Assembly: GCF_001598055.1 (NCBI RefSeq) | Contig: NZ_CP014844.1 | Span: 1 to 64,000 of the forward strand | Length of the DNA stretch: 64,000 nucleotides | DNA from: Cupriavidus nantongensis | Lineage (GTDB): Bacteria > Pseudomonadota > Gammaproteobacteria > Burkholderiales > Burkholderiaceae | Direction of reading: 5' to 3' | In this document: one piece after another, positions 44,507-54,133 of the stretch | Position numbering within the stretch: position 1 is the first letter of the stretch | Layout of the letters: each line of letters starts with the position of its first letter | The notes under the pieces: generated by a model | What the model saw: the letters and a program-made list of their open reading frames with translations, nothing else | Databases searched by the model: none | What the model was told of the DNA's origin: nothing | Translations under genes and position numbers: made by a program

Positions 44507-44883
44507 ACCTGTTCCAAATCCGCTTAATTACCCGTTCTGCGAGCCACGAAAATCGCGCGCGATGATATTTCCGCGTACGTAAGGCTGTCCACAAATCGAA
44601 CAAATCCTTACATGTGATTCAGCCGCGCGTAATCGTTACGTCGCACGCACGCACCGCAATAGTGCACAGGTGCCCCGCCCGAAAATCACACGTAACCCAT
44701 TGTTACCGGCCTGTACGGTGTCGGACGGGTACCCCTAGTATCGCCGCTGCCGGGTTTTCCAAGGGGTTAACCCGATCCGCTTTTTATGCCACTGCAATTG
44801 GTCGTGCACACTGCAAACCGGCACAAGAACGGGCGTGGTGATGTTTATTCACTTTCATCTTTTATCCATTTACTTAAAAATCA

Positions 44884-46908
44884 ATGACTGGGAAAAATCT
44901 ACCTCGCGACAACCCATCCGACCTGCGCCGGGCGCGCAATTCTTACATTCTGCCGAGCCTGAACTTCCTGGCTGCTGCCTGCGCCGCTGTGGTGCTTACG
45001 GCATGCGGCGGTGGTGGCGACGGCAGCGATGCAACCACCTCCGGTAGCACCTCGTCGAGCGAAGCTTCGCGCAGCCCGACCACGCCGGCCGAATCCACCC
45101 AGGTTGCCGACGAGATTTTCGACAGCTCCGGCAATTTGAATGCCGACGAATATGTCGCCATTGCTTCGGATTATTCCGGCGAAAAAGCCATGGCTTATCG
45201 CTACGGCCCGAGTAATTCCGCCGCCGCCGCAGTTGGTACGGTATGGAAACCCGAGGACAAGACCTTTTACCCGCACGGCAATACCTGTTTCCAGCAGGAT
45301 TACCCGGGCGCCGCGATGGATACCAGCACCAACGTGATCTATCAGCTGGGTGACATCGACTGCGCCCGCAATGACTACGGCAGCAACATGGGCGACGTGA
45401 TTTTCCGCGCGGACTCCGCTTCGGACTCCGGCGTTACGCCGCTGCTGACGCTTGCGCTGAGCGCCGGCACCATTGCCGAAAAGCCGCAGACCCCGTGGTT
45501 CTGGGGCCATACCACCACCAATCCGCTGCTGAAGGAACACGTCACGGCCAACGGCGGCGCGATGCCGACGCAGCCGATCGCCATGGGTCGCTGCAGCGAG
45601 CACGATTGTGCACAATCGCTGGTGGCTTTCCAGAACGGCCTGATTGCCTCGGTCGGCATGAATACGGCTTCGCACTCCGCTTCGGTGAAGCTGCCGGAGG
45701 GCAAGGTCCCCACGGCCATCGCCATTACGTCGAATTCCGAATTTGCCCTGGTGACCATCTGGGACACCAAGAACCTGAAGGGCCAGGTGGCGGTGATTGC
45801 GCTGGGCAGCCTCGCCGACGGCAGCCAGGTGGGCGGTCCGTATGACTCCAGCGATATGTCGTGGCATGGCCTCTATCCGGGCTTCCGCAACATGTCGAAC
45901 TTCGTCTTCATGAAGCTGCTGGGCTTCGTTGACCTGCCGGATATGAAGGCCCCGACGGAGATTTCCGCCGTGACCGACTTCAGCGTCATGCAGGACAACA
46001 CCACCCAGGGCTGGATGCGTGACCCGGTGGGTGACCGCGGCGCGAGCCTGGGTCGCGACGAAGCGACGCCTGGCCTGAGCGAAGCCAACCAGAAGAGCTA
46101 CGCCCCGGGTGGCGTCAACGCCGACCTGATCTCCCGCGCCGGCGTGGCCGCAGTGATCTCGAAGTCGGAAAAGAAGGTGGTGTTCCTGGACCTGAAGCCG
46201 CTGTTCGACAAGGTCAACAAGACCTACTTCGAAGGCAGCTTCAACGATCTGCAGAACACCCTGAACAATACCGGCCTGGAAGACTCGCAATGGCCGCAGA
46301 CGTTCTCGGTGGACAACTACGCTCCGACCATCGTCAAGACCATGAGCCTGGCCGAAAAGCCGACCGCGGTGAGGGTCTCGATGCTGGCCAACCCCGGCCA
46401 GGCCTGGGTGGCGACGGAAGACGGCGTGATCCACGCGATCTCGGTGGCTGGCGTGCAGTCGGGTACCAACCTCGATCCGGAACTGATCAAGGAAGTGACC
46501 AGCCTGCAAGTGGGCAAGAACCCGACCAGCATGATCCACCAGGTGAATCGCGAGAGCTTCGGCAACTCCAACACCAAGCTGTGGGTGGTGTCGCGCGGCG
46601 AGCAGAAGGTCCAGCTGGTCGACATGGCAACGCTGACGGTCGAAAAGACGCTGCAGGATTCGCGCATCGTCGACCCGATCACGGTGTCTGAAACCCAGCA
46701 AAGCCCGCTGCTGACCAGCGTGATCTCGCTGACCGACTATTCGGGCAAGCAGGTGCTGAACTATCGCTATGCACCGATCAACCTGCAGGGCGGCAACACC
46801 CCGATGTATATCGGCGTGGGCCAGTCGGGCAATGAAGAGTTCGAGTTCGGCGGTTCCTATGCAGTGGCCGGCAAGCCGTTCAACTTCACCCAGAGCAATG
46901 TACCCTGA
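44884..46908 (+). CDS. Large lipoprotein with propeller-like repeats, unknown function
   Basis: A 674-residue protein. After a 28-residue basic leader comes a hydrophobic stretch ending in the lipobox L-T-A-C (C42), so it is likely lipid-anchored. A Ser/Thr linker follows. The body has recurring strands such as P-T-A-I-A-I-T-S-N-S-E-F-A-L-V-T and P-T-A-V-R-V-S-M-L-A-N-P-G-Q-A-W-V-A-T, suggestive of a beta-propeller. No Shine-Dalgarno site precedes ATG 44884; an in-frame stop at 44875 rules out longer starts. A strong terminator follows. I do not recognise a named family. Confidence 0.75.
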   Translation: MTGKNLPRDNPSDLRRARNSYILPSLNFLAAACAAVVLTACGGGGDGSDATTSGSTSSSEASRSPTTPAESTQVADEIFDSSGNLNADEYVAIASDYSGEKAMAYRYGPSNSAAAAVGTVWKPEDKTFYPHGNTCFQQDYPGAAMDTSTNVIYQLGDIDCARNDYGSNMGDVIFRADSASDSGVTPLLTLALSAGTIAEKPQTPWFWGHTTTNPLLKEHVTANGGAMPTQPIAMGRCSEHDCAQSLVAFQNGLIASVGMNTASHSASVKLPEGKVPTAIAITSNSEFALVTIWDTKNLKGQVAVIALGSLADGSQVGGPYDSSDMSWHGLYPGFRNMSNFVFMKLLGFVDLPDMKAPTEISAVTDFSVMQDNTTQGWMRDPVGDRGASLGRDEATPGLSEANQKSYAPGGVNADLISRAGVAAVISKSEKKVVFLDLKPLFDKVNKTYFEGSFNDLQNTLNNTGLEDSQWPQTFSVDNYAPTIVKTMSLAEKPTAVRVSMLANPGQAWVATEDGVIHAISVAGVQSGTNLDPELIKEVTSLQVGKNPTSMIHQVNRESFGNSNTKLWVVSRGEQKVQLVDMATLTVEKTLQDSRIVDPITVSETQQSPLLTSVISLTDYSGKQVLNYRYAPINLQGGNTPMYIGVGQSGNEEFEFGGSYAVAGKPFNFTQSNVP

Positions 46909-46974
46909 GCGCCATGCCAGCCTGAAGCGCGCCGGTTGATCCCGGCAAGCTTCTCCCCCTGACAGCGCTTGTCC

Positions 46975-47006
46975 AAGGCCCGCACGGTTCGCCGTGCGGG
47001 CCTTTT
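46975..47006 (+). terminator. Intrinsic terminator
   Basis: A 13-base-pair stem (AAGGCCCGCACGG with CCGTGCGGGCCTT) with a TTCG loop and a T run. It ends the lipoprotein transcript. Confidence 0.85.
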
Positions 47007-47111
47007 CCATTGGGCCGACGCCGGCCATGCGGTGACGCGGCGTGCGCTGGAGCACAGATTGCCCACCAAGGGCCATGACAACCTCGCCATATGCGCAAGG
47101 AGCCCGCGACA

Positions 47112-48158
47112 ATGCCGAGTCCATCCGCCCACGACCTGAACGCCCGCGGCACCGGCGCCCCCATCAGCCTGGTCGCGCCCGGCGAGGGCGGCGTCAGGGA
47201 CTATGCCGCGACGCTCAACGGGCTGCTGCAGGGACAGCTGGTCGAAGCCACGCCCGACCTGCCGGCCGCCGCGCTGGCCGGCGCCGACGTGATCCTCCAT
47301 TACGTCGGCTACGGCTACGCCCGGCGCGGCACGCCGCTGTGGCTGCTGCGGCGCCTGCGCGAGGCGCGGCCGCACATGCGCCGCCTCGGCATCTTCTTCC
47401 ACGAACTGTATGCTGACGGCGCGCCCTGGCGCTCGGCGTTCTGGCTCTCACCAGTGCAGCGCTACATTGCCGCCGAACTGGCAGCGCTGGCCGACTTCTG
47501 GGTCACGAACCGCGAGGGTTCGGCGCGCTGGCTCAACGCCCACGCGCCGGCGCGGCCGCACCGGGTGCTGCCGGTGTTCTCCAACCTGGGCGAAAGCGGC
47601 GCGCCGCAGCGGGACCGGCAGGCGGCCGTGGTGGTGCTCGGGGGCTCCGCGCTGCGCGCGCAGACCTATCAGGAAGCGGGCGACGCCCTGTTCGACTGGG
47701 TCGGCCGGGCCGGCTTCACGCTGCATGACGTCGGCCCAGCGCTGGGCGATACCGGCCTGGCCGCCCGCATCGCCGCACGCGGCGCGGTCGTGCACGGCCG
47801 CGTCGACGCCGCCGAAGCGGCGCGGTTGCTATCGGTGTCGACCTACGGCGTGCTGGCCTATCCCGTCGACTATGCGGCCAAGAGCGGGGTCTTCGCCGCG
47901 TATTGCGCGCACGCGGTCTGCCCGGTGCTGCTGTCCCGCAGCAGCGGCGTGCACGATGGCATCACGCCCGCGCACTACCTGCCTTCGATCGAGGCCATGA
48001 CGCCGGACCTGGACCACGCCTGGCGCATCGGCCGGGCGGCCAACGCCTGGTATGCGCCGCATGCGCTACGGCATCACGAGGCCGGGTTCAGGGAATTGCT
48101 GAGAAGATTCTCGATTTCCGAGCCGCAAACGTCGCCGGCGGCTGCACCCACTGAGTGA
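47112..48158 (+). CDS. Glycosyltransferase-like protein (GT-B type), unknown substrate
   Basis: A 348-residue protein with a two-domain shape typical of GT-B glycosyltransferases. The N part has a glycine loop (A-P-G-E-G-G-V-R-D-Y-A) and H-Y-V-G-Y-G-Y-A-R-R-G; the C part has V-V-V-L-G-G-S-A-L and V-H-G-R-V-D-A-A-E-A-A-R-L-L, the region where donor sugar usually binds. The usual E-x7-E motif is not obvious. ATG 47112 has AAGGAG upstream; ATG 47091 is less likely. No sugar-pathway neighbours are present. Confidence 0.65.
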   Translation: MPSPSAHDLNARGTGAPISLVAPGEGGVRDYAATLNGLLQGQLVEATPDLPAAALAGADVILHYVGYGYARRGTPLWLLRRLREARPHMRRLGIFFHELYADGAPWRSAFWLSPVQRYIAAELAALADFWVTNREGSARWLNAHAPARPHRVLPVFSNLGESGAPQRDRQAAVVVLGGSALRAQTYQEAGDALFDWVGRAGFTLHDVGPALGDTGLAARIAARGAVVHGRVDAAEAARLLSVSTYGVLAYPVDYAAKSGVFAAYCAHAVCPVLLSRSSGVHDGITPAHYLPSIEAMTPDLDHAWRIGRAANAWYAPHALRHHEAGFRELLRRFSISEPQTSPAAAPTE

Positions 48159-48181
48159 AATTGGCATTACTAATTCTGAAA

Positions 48182-48766
48182 TCAATTGGCGAGGGGTAGC
48201 GACTCCCACAGGGCGATAATGTCATCATTCTTTGCCCACTTTTTTTTGCCAACGTGATCTTCAAGGATAAAGTTGCTATATAAAATCCCGCCCTGCCGAA
48301 GGTAATGAATGGCCACGTGACAGGTTCCTGTGGGCCGATAGACGGCGCCGTTATTCAGATCACAATCCACCTCTGCTACATAGAGCGTTGCGCCTGATTT
48401 TAACTCAAGCGGTGTAGCAGGATATGATGTGACCCCACTTGATATGCTGACATTTCGGCGTGGAAAAGAATTTTCGCTCGGGTTACCTTGCGGCCCAGCG
48501 GAGACACCGAAGTTCCTCAAGAAGTCCTCGTTCCTCGTGGAGCAAAGATATCCGACCTCTTTCTTCGTCTTCTTTAACAGGAAGGCAAGGCAGGCGGTGT
48601 TGCGGTAGTGCCGGGACAGCTTATTTTCTGCGTGTACGCTGAATGCCGCTGGCGACCTGATTTTGGCTATAATTTCCGACCAGGGCGCACCCTCCGCCCA
48701 TGACGTGGTAATCGAAAGAAGACTGACCAAAGCCAATACGGTAGATGTTGCTAAAGCTCTCGCCAT
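48182..48766 (-). CDS. Exported protein, putative immunity partner of the T6SS effector
   Basis: A 194-residue protein with a Sec signal peptide (about 1-24, ending T-S-W-A). The mature part has four cysteines (in N-T-A-C, Y-L-C-S, V-D-C-D and G-T-C-H) that suggest two disulfides. It starts 7 bases after the effector stop on the same strand. This is where an immunity protein is expected, and a periplasmic location is right for protection against a peptidoglycan hydrolase. No family is recognised. GC is clearly below that of the flanking genes. Confidence 0.7.
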   Translation of the reverse strand: MARALATSTVLALVSLLSITTSWAEGAPWSEIIAKIRSPAAFSVHAENKLSRHYRNTACLAFLLKKTKKEVGYLCSTRNEDFLRNFGVSAGPQGNPSENSFPRRNVSISSGVTSYPATPLELKSGATLYVAEVDCDLNNGAVYRPTGTCHVAIHYLRQGGILYSNFILEDHVGKKKWAKNDDIIALWESLPLAN

Positions 48767-48773
48767 GCTGGCC

Positions 48774-51014
48774 TCAAGTTCTATCCATTATGATTTCTGC
48801 AACCGCCGCGGATTCCCGTAATCGCTCATTCAATTGGTTTGGCTCGCCAGTCCTTCGATTGGTCCCATTGATTGCCATAGCTACCGCACGAACAGATTGG
48901 CGATCGATTTCATCGGTGATGATGGTAGAGTTGATCGTGACAAAAAAATTGCTGGCAGCACCGGCTAGCCAATACCAACCGCCTGCGTCTATCGCATTAT
49001 ATGGATCCACAGAAATTGCCTGGGGTTGATCTATCCGAGGAGCGCGCTGCAAGCGTGTTGGATTCCACCAAGGGCGTATAAATGTGCTGGCATTCAACCA
49101 CCCTCGGTATACCCAGTATTTCGCATAATTCTCCCTTCCAGTCAGTTGCTTCATGCCGCGCCCACGGAATTTCGGGCCATCTCCGGCTTCGACGTTTCCA
49201 AGCCGCCCCTCAAGATAGTATAGATAGTCATTCCTGTTGATTGGCATGTAGAATCCATCGTCTTCCGGCTGAAAGCTGGCGTGGGAAGGGTTACGGTAAA
49301 AATCTACCGAACCCTCTGTCATCAGGCACAGAAACATGGATTCGATCGCCCCTTGCCCAAAGAAGTGGCTCATTCGAACGGGAGTGGTGATGAGATATTT
49401 CCGTATGACGCGATTTATTTCCTTTCTATAACGTTCCCGGACCGATGCTGGCGTTCGTCCCCTCCCTTCGAGCCGCAAGGCGGTTGTTGGATATTTATTA
49501 TCTGGGTAAACCTGCGCAAGATCGCGCGCGCACAGCCAACCGCATTTTCGAAAGATCCTTATGAACTCACGCGGGTTGAATCTCCAATGTCTGGAGGAAA
49601 GGGCTTGCTCCGAGATCAGCGTTCCCTGTGCATCGTACAGCGGCACTCGCAAGTTCGCTTGCCGCCAAAAAGCTAATGCCTCAACATGAGCTCGGAACCT
49701 TTTGAACTCGCTCTCGGTCGTTGGCACCGGCTTGGCACGGTTCTGCAATTTGAGCCAGCCCCAACGCGTCTCGATGGCTGTGCTATCCCATTCAGTAGGA
49801 AACTTACAGAGCAGCCGCCTCAGGAAATCTTGAGCCTCAGGAGACGCGAGGCTTGAACGAGCCTCATCGGCAGTAGCAGTTCCGTCTCGGTTCACATCCG
49901 CCTTTTGAAGAATGAGCGGTTCGTTGCACAAAGAGTTTCCGTCTTTTGCATCCTCGATAAGATGCCATCCACGCCATTGCGGAAAATCAGCATCGCTGAA
50001 TTTTCGAACATCCGAAGCATTGAGGTTGACCCAGGCCGCCCCATCGGGCGTGCTGATACGCCGCCAATGCGGTACATCGTTGGGGTCCAGAGCATCGACA
50101 CCAATCACACGGCCGAAACGGAGGAGTTCGTATACGGCGCTTGGACATGGCCGTGCATTTGAAGGGTACGCGGCGCATATTTCGTTAGCGTCACGGTAAA
50201 GATTGTATTCTGCGTCAGGCTCGGTGAGGCGCCCCAAAGGGCTTCCGGTCGAACGATACGTCGTGAGATACGCGTGTCCGCCGGTGTCCTTGCCACCCTC
50301 GCCTTCGGCGTAGCGCAAGCCGACAAATAGCTCTTCGCCAAGAGGGGTTCCGCCTGGCAGCAGAGAAGCATTTCGAGGAGGACATTCCGCGTGTAGCTGC
50401 GTTCCGACGGGAAGATGGAAATACAGTTCTCCGAAAACCGCATCGGAACGCCCGTCACTGTTCAATGCAACATCGCCGCTACTTCGCCCGATGAGTTGGC
50501 GTAGATTGGTATCATCGCAAATGATCTCCAGGTGGATCCGATTTGGCCGTCCCCGTATGTATCCGGCCTGGCCCAACTCGTCTTTGCGGCAGATAGATCG
50601 ACCTTGAAGTACGGTATTGCGCACCGTATGCAAATGCATATAGATAGAAAAGAAGACAACGCGGGTCGCTACCCCATTTTGTCGCGCGGCACCGATTTCT
50701 GTTTCATGTCGGATGATAACAACGCCATCGCTGGTTCTGCCCCCATAACTCAACGGAGCTCCCGGCGCTGGCGGCTCCGGCACCTGGCTTGATCCCCGTC
50801 GAAAGACAACGGTGCCATCGGCGATCGCTCGAACTGGTTCCCGATCATGCCCCCGAGTCGGGGCTTCCAGATGAATGCCACCATGCCATTCCAAGTTATG
50901 GCTAACCGGATAGGCACCATCGCCAGGCATATCCCCGGCCATTGCCTTGTCGAGCCATTGGTTTTCAGTCTGATTGGATGTTCGTGGCGGTAGGAAAGGG
51001 GGACTTATTAGCAT
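48774..51014 (-). CDS. T6SS peptidoglycan-hydrolase effector: M23-like plus GH19-like domains
   Basis: A 746-residue protein directly downstream of vgrG. Residues about 40-170 are an M23 (LytM-like) domain. An SH3-like part lies near 270-335, and an EF-hand-like loop (D-V-N-R-D-G-T-A-T-A-D-E) near 373-384. The C-terminal domain (about 480-746) resembles a GH19 chitinase/lysozyme, with E558 in G-A-I-E-S-M, E567, and R-G-R-G-M-K-Q-L-T-G. The M23 ligands are altered (see findings). ATG 51014 has an AAGGACGG site. It likely cleaves cell walls of rivals. Confidence 0.8.
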   Translation of the reverse strand: MLISPPFLPPRTSNQTENQWLDKAMAGDMPGDGAYPVSHNLEWHGGIHLEAPTRGHDREPVRAIADGTVVFRRGSSQVPEPPAPGAPLSYGGRTSDGVVIIRHETEIGAARQNGVATRVVFFSIYMHLHTVRNTVLQGRSICRKDELGQAGYIRGRPNRIHLEIICDDTNLRQLIGRSSGDVALNSDGRSDAVFGELYFHLPVGTQLHAECPPRNASLLPGGTPLGEELFVGLRYAEGEGGKDTGGHAYLTTYRSTGSPLGRLTEPDAEYNLYRDANEICAAYPSNARPCPSAVYELLRFGRVIGVDALDPNDVPHWRRISTPDGAAWVNLNASDVRKFSDADFPQWRGWHLIEDAKDGNSLCNEPLILQKADVNRDGTATADEARSSLASPEAQDFLRRLLCKFPTEWDSTAIETRWGWLKLQNRAKPVPTTESEFKRFRAHVEALAFWRQANLRVPLYDAQGTLISEQALSSRHWRFNPREFIRIFRKCGWLCARDLAQVYPDNKYPTTALRLEGRGRTPASVRERYRKEINRVIRKYLITTPVRMSHFFGQGAIESMFLCLMTEGSVDFYRNPSHASFQPEDDGFYMPINRNDYLYYLEGRLGNVEAGDGPKFRGRGMKQLTGRENYAKYWVYRGWLNASTFIRPWWNPTRLQRAPRIDQPQAISVDPYNAIDAGGWYWLAGAASNFFVTINSTIITDEIDRQSVRAVAMAINGTNRRTGEPNQLNERLRESAAVAEIIMDRT

Positions 51015-51033
51015 AAGGTACCGTCCTTCTCGA

Positions 51034-53922
51034 TCAAATGGAGAACGGATAGTCGTCGTCGAGAGAAGATGGCGTATCGGGAAATTGGGGAAGGTCTCGG
51101 TTGGTGTTTGACGGCCCCTCGAACTTTCTCTGCGCCGCCTTATAGGTAATCGGCCCCGGACATTCGAAGGTGATATTCCCGCCCTCGATCGTGATGGCTG
51201 CCCCGCCCGCGGTCGCAATGCGAATCCGCTTGGCCGCGGCAAAGTCCACATTCATGTTGGCCGACACAATGGTCAGGTCCTCCCGCGCCGCCAGCTTCAG
51301 CAAATCGTGCTGCGCCTGGAGATCGATATCGCCTTGGCCTGCCGTCAGTTGCAGGCCGACGTTGCCGTCGCCGGCCGAAGACAGTCCTGCGGCCACGCCA
51401 ATCGCCTGTCCCGCATGGACACGGCCTTGTCCCGCGACGGCGACATTGTTGTCCTGGCCGCTGGCGAGCACGACGCTTTCCCCACTGGCGATTTGCAAGT
51501 CCTGGCCTGCCACCATAGCGACGCCAGCCCTGCCGTTGAGGTGGACCATCGGCTCGCCCTGGTGCGGCACCTTTCCCAGCGGGCTGGTATTGCCAATAGC
51601 CGCATCCTCCTTCGCCGCTTCCAGCGATTGCCCATTGACCATGCCGGCTGCCGCTTTGGCTTGCTTCGCCAGCGGCGAATCGACACCCTTGCCGGTCGAC
51701 AGGGCTTGGGTCTGGTGCGTGACGGCGCCGTCGCTCAGCGTCCTGACCAGATCGCCCGCCTGTCGAAGTAGCGCGATGCCGGCGGCGTTGTCGCCGGTTG
51801 GCAACACGTGACCCGTGACGGCGTCGCGATAGGTCGTCAGCAGCAGCCCGGCTTGGCCACGTACCGCGGCGTAGCCATCGGTGCGCAACTCGAACCCCTG
51901 GCCCCGGAAGCTGCCGCGGCGGTTGTCCTGCTGGTGGATTACGTGGCCGAGATTGAGCTGGGTGGTTTGTTCCGTCGTGGCAAGTTGCGTGCGCAGTTGG
52001 TCATCGGAGTCGTCGAACACCAGCTGGTTGTAGCCCTTGCCACCGTGCTCCTGGCTCTTGAAGCCGGTCAGCGCGGCGGCGTTGCGATGACCGTCCGGGT
52101 CCGCGCCCATGCCGTGCCACGCCGGGCTGTTGCCGCCCGCAAGGTTGCCCTGCGCGCTGGGCTGGCTGTCGGAGCCCATTGCATAGATGCCGCTGGCGTC
52201 ATAGGGCTGGGAGAACGTAGTGCCACTCATGGACCTGCCGCCCGGCGTAGCGGCGATACCGGCTTCGCCCTGGCCGTTGTATAGCGCCCCGATCACGAAC
52301 GGCTGGTCGATGTCGTTGTCCGTGAACTTGACCAGCACCTCCTGGCCGATACGCGGCAGCCATTGCCAGCCCATGCCGGCACCGGCCTGGCGCTGCGCGA
52401 CACGGATCCAGCGGCTGCCGCGGTCGTCCGCGCGCTCGCCGCGCTGCCACGGGAAGCGCACGCGGATCTGCCCGCGCGGGCTGGCGTGGTGTTCGGCGTT
52501 GCCATCGGCCCGGGTCTGCCCGTCCGGGCCGACCACGATCGCGGTGTGGGCGCCAAGCGGAGTAGCCCGGCTATAGAGGCGCGGGCAATCGCCCTCCAGC
52601 ACAGCGGCGCGCCATGGGCGGCGCGCATCAAAGGCACGGAAAAGCGCCGCATAGCCGTGTTCCCGTGCGGCCGTGGGCAGGGATGCGGCCGGTACCAGCC
52701 GCTCGGCGGCGTCGTCGAAGAAGCTGTTCATCAGGCCGGCGGTGGTCGCCACGGCATCTGGAGCCGGCGGCGGCGTGTCGAAGCACAATGCCGCTTCCAG
52801 CGGCCCGATCCGGTCGGCGAGCGCGGCACGCGTTTCCACGGCGAGATTATTGATGCCGCAGTGTTCTACCGCATCGAGCAGCAGCGGGTACCCCGCCGTA
52901 TCGTCCGGTTGGGGCGGCAGATGCGGGCAATCCGTGACGGTCAGGCGCGTGCCGCTGCGCAGCGTGCGTACGGAGCCGCTGCCGGTGAAGACCAGCGCGC
53001 GGACCTCGATCGCTTCCATCACCTGTTCGGCGACGCGCTGCGCGCTGGCCGCGTCCGGCGCCAGCGACAGGCTGACTGAAAAATAGGGATCCGGGCTCAC
53101 GGCACGGCCGGAAAAGACGCCGTAGCGCGACGGCGCATGCCCACGGATCGCGCGCTTGGCTTCCGGGTCCCAGGCGCTCACTGCCACGCCGCCGACCGCG
53201 GCACGCGTCTCACAGATCAACTGCTGGATCGCATCGGCCGATTCCTGGCTATGCGCACGGTGGTAGCGGATGCCGCCGCCGGCCGCAGATTCGGGGTCTT
53301 CCGGCAATTCCGCGCTGTCGGCGAAGATCACCACGGCATGGCCGAAGGGAGATTCGTCGTCTTCCACCACGGTATATCCGAGACCGGCCTCAGCCAGCAG
53401 GCGCGACAAGAATTGGTAGTCGGTCTCGCGGAATTGCGCGATGTGGTCGCGTTCACCGAACGCGGCGATGCGGGCTTCGGCTCCGGCGGCGTAACGCCAG
53501 TGGGCATACGGCGCATAGTCCTGCAGAACGGCTTCGATGATGCTGTCGAGCGTGCGGTGCTGGAACACCTGGCTGTGGCGCTGCTGCGTGGTCAGCCACA
53601 GCCAGGGGATCACGGTCAGGCGATAGCGCGCGAGGCTGCCGTCGGCACCAAGCTTCTCGGCCTGCCGGATCAGGCCGGTGCGGCGTGACTGACCACCGCC
53701 GGCAAGCGTAGTCAGCAACGTGACGCGCTGGCCCATCAGACTGTCCAGTGCGATATCGACATTGGCGCTGACCGCAACGACGCGCCATTCGAACAGCGCC
53801 GAGATGGCTTCGCGGCCGATCCAGGCTTCGACTGCCAACTCGTCGAGTGGGCCTTCACCCGCCAGCACATAGAGCCGATGAGCCGGGGAATAAGGATTGC
53901 GAAACAACGTGCTTACGTCCAT
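51034..53922 (-). CDS. T6SS spike protein VgrG (TssI) with C-terminal DUF2345
   Basis: A 962-residue VgrG. The N part is the gp27-like hub (I-G-R-E-A-I-S-A-L-F-E-W-R near residue 34). The gp5-like OB fold and needle follow (G-Q-I-R-V-R-F-P-W near 490). The C half is a DUF2345 beta-helix of about 200 residues and an end segment that probably carries the effector. ATG 53922 is preferred; a TTG at 53931 also fits. No other structural type VI genes are in the window, so this is an orphan cluster. Confidence 0.92.
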   Translation of the reverse strand: MDVSTLFRNPYSPAHRLYVLAGEGPLDELAVEAWIGREAISALFEWRVVAVSANVDIALDSLMGQRVTLLTTLAGGGQSRRTGLIRQAEKLGADGSLARYRLTVIPWLWLTTQQRHSQVFQHRTLDSIIEAVLQDYAPYAHWRYAAGAEARIAAFGERDHIAQFRETDYQFLSRLLAEAGLGYTVVEDDESPFGHAVVIFADSAELPEDPESAAGGGIRYHRAHSQESADAIQQLICETRAAVGGVAVSAWDPEAKRAIRGHAPSRYGVFSGRAVSPDPYFSVSLSLAPDAASAQRVAEQVMEAIEVRALVFTGSGSVRTLRSGTRLTVTDCPHLPPQPDDTAGYPLLLDAVEHCGINNLAVETRAALADRIGPLEAALCFDTPPPAPDAVATTAGLMNSFFDDAAERLVPAASLPTAAREHGYAALFRAFDARRPWRAAVLEGDCPRLYSRATPLGAHTAIVVGPDGQTRADGNAEHHASPRGQIRVRFPWQRGERADDRGSRWIRVAQRQAGAGMGWQWLPRIGQEVLVKFTDNDIDQPFVIGALYNGQGEAGIAATPGGRSMSGTTFSQPYDASGIYAMGSDSQPSAQGNLAGGNSPAWHGMGADPDGHRNAAALTGFKSQEHGGKGYNQLVFDDSDDQLRTQLATTEQTTQLNLGHVIHQQDNRRGSFRGQGFELRTDGYAAVRGQAGLLLTTYRDAVTGHVLPTGDNAAGIALLRQAGDLVRTLSDGAVTHQTQALSTGKGVDSPLAKQAKAAAGMVNGQSLEAAKEDAAIGNTSPLGKVPHQGEPMVHLNGRAGVAMVAGQDLQIASGESVVLASGQDNNVAVAGQGRVHAGQAIGVAAGLSSAGDGNVGLQLTAGQGDIDLQAQHDLLKLAAREDLTIVSANMNVDFAAAKRIRIATAGGAAITIEGGNITFECPGPITYKAAQRKFEGPSNTNRDLPQFPDTPSSLDDDYPFSI

Positions 53923-54066
53923 ACCCGACAACCTCAGTGAGCGGAAGCCAAGTATGCATTTGTGCTCAGATCGGCACGGGTTTCAATCGAACAATTCCTA
54001 ACCGGAGATGGCTTTTTCGCTGTTTGGGCCCGAATTTTCCCAAGCCGGGCCCCAGTCGAACACCAA

Positions 54067-54101
54067 CAAAAAACCCCGGCAGCCTGGCGGCTCCGGGGTA
54101 T
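54067..54101 (-). terminator. Intrinsic terminator of the tRNA-Ala transcript
   Basis: On the minus strand ACCCCGG and CCGGGGT arms form a stem around a 13-base loop, followed by a T run (54070 downwards). It lies about 35 bases beyond the tRNA 3' end. 53932-54133 otherwise has only the vgrG upstream region. Confidence 0.7.
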
Positions 54102-54133
54102 TCGTTCGAATGACGGGATGTTGCGAAGAATTC

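Noticed and set aside
44835..45047. A 70-residue open frame overlapping the start of the lipoprotein gene
   Set aside because: It is out of frame with the lipobox protein, has no ribosome site and ends inside the coding region.
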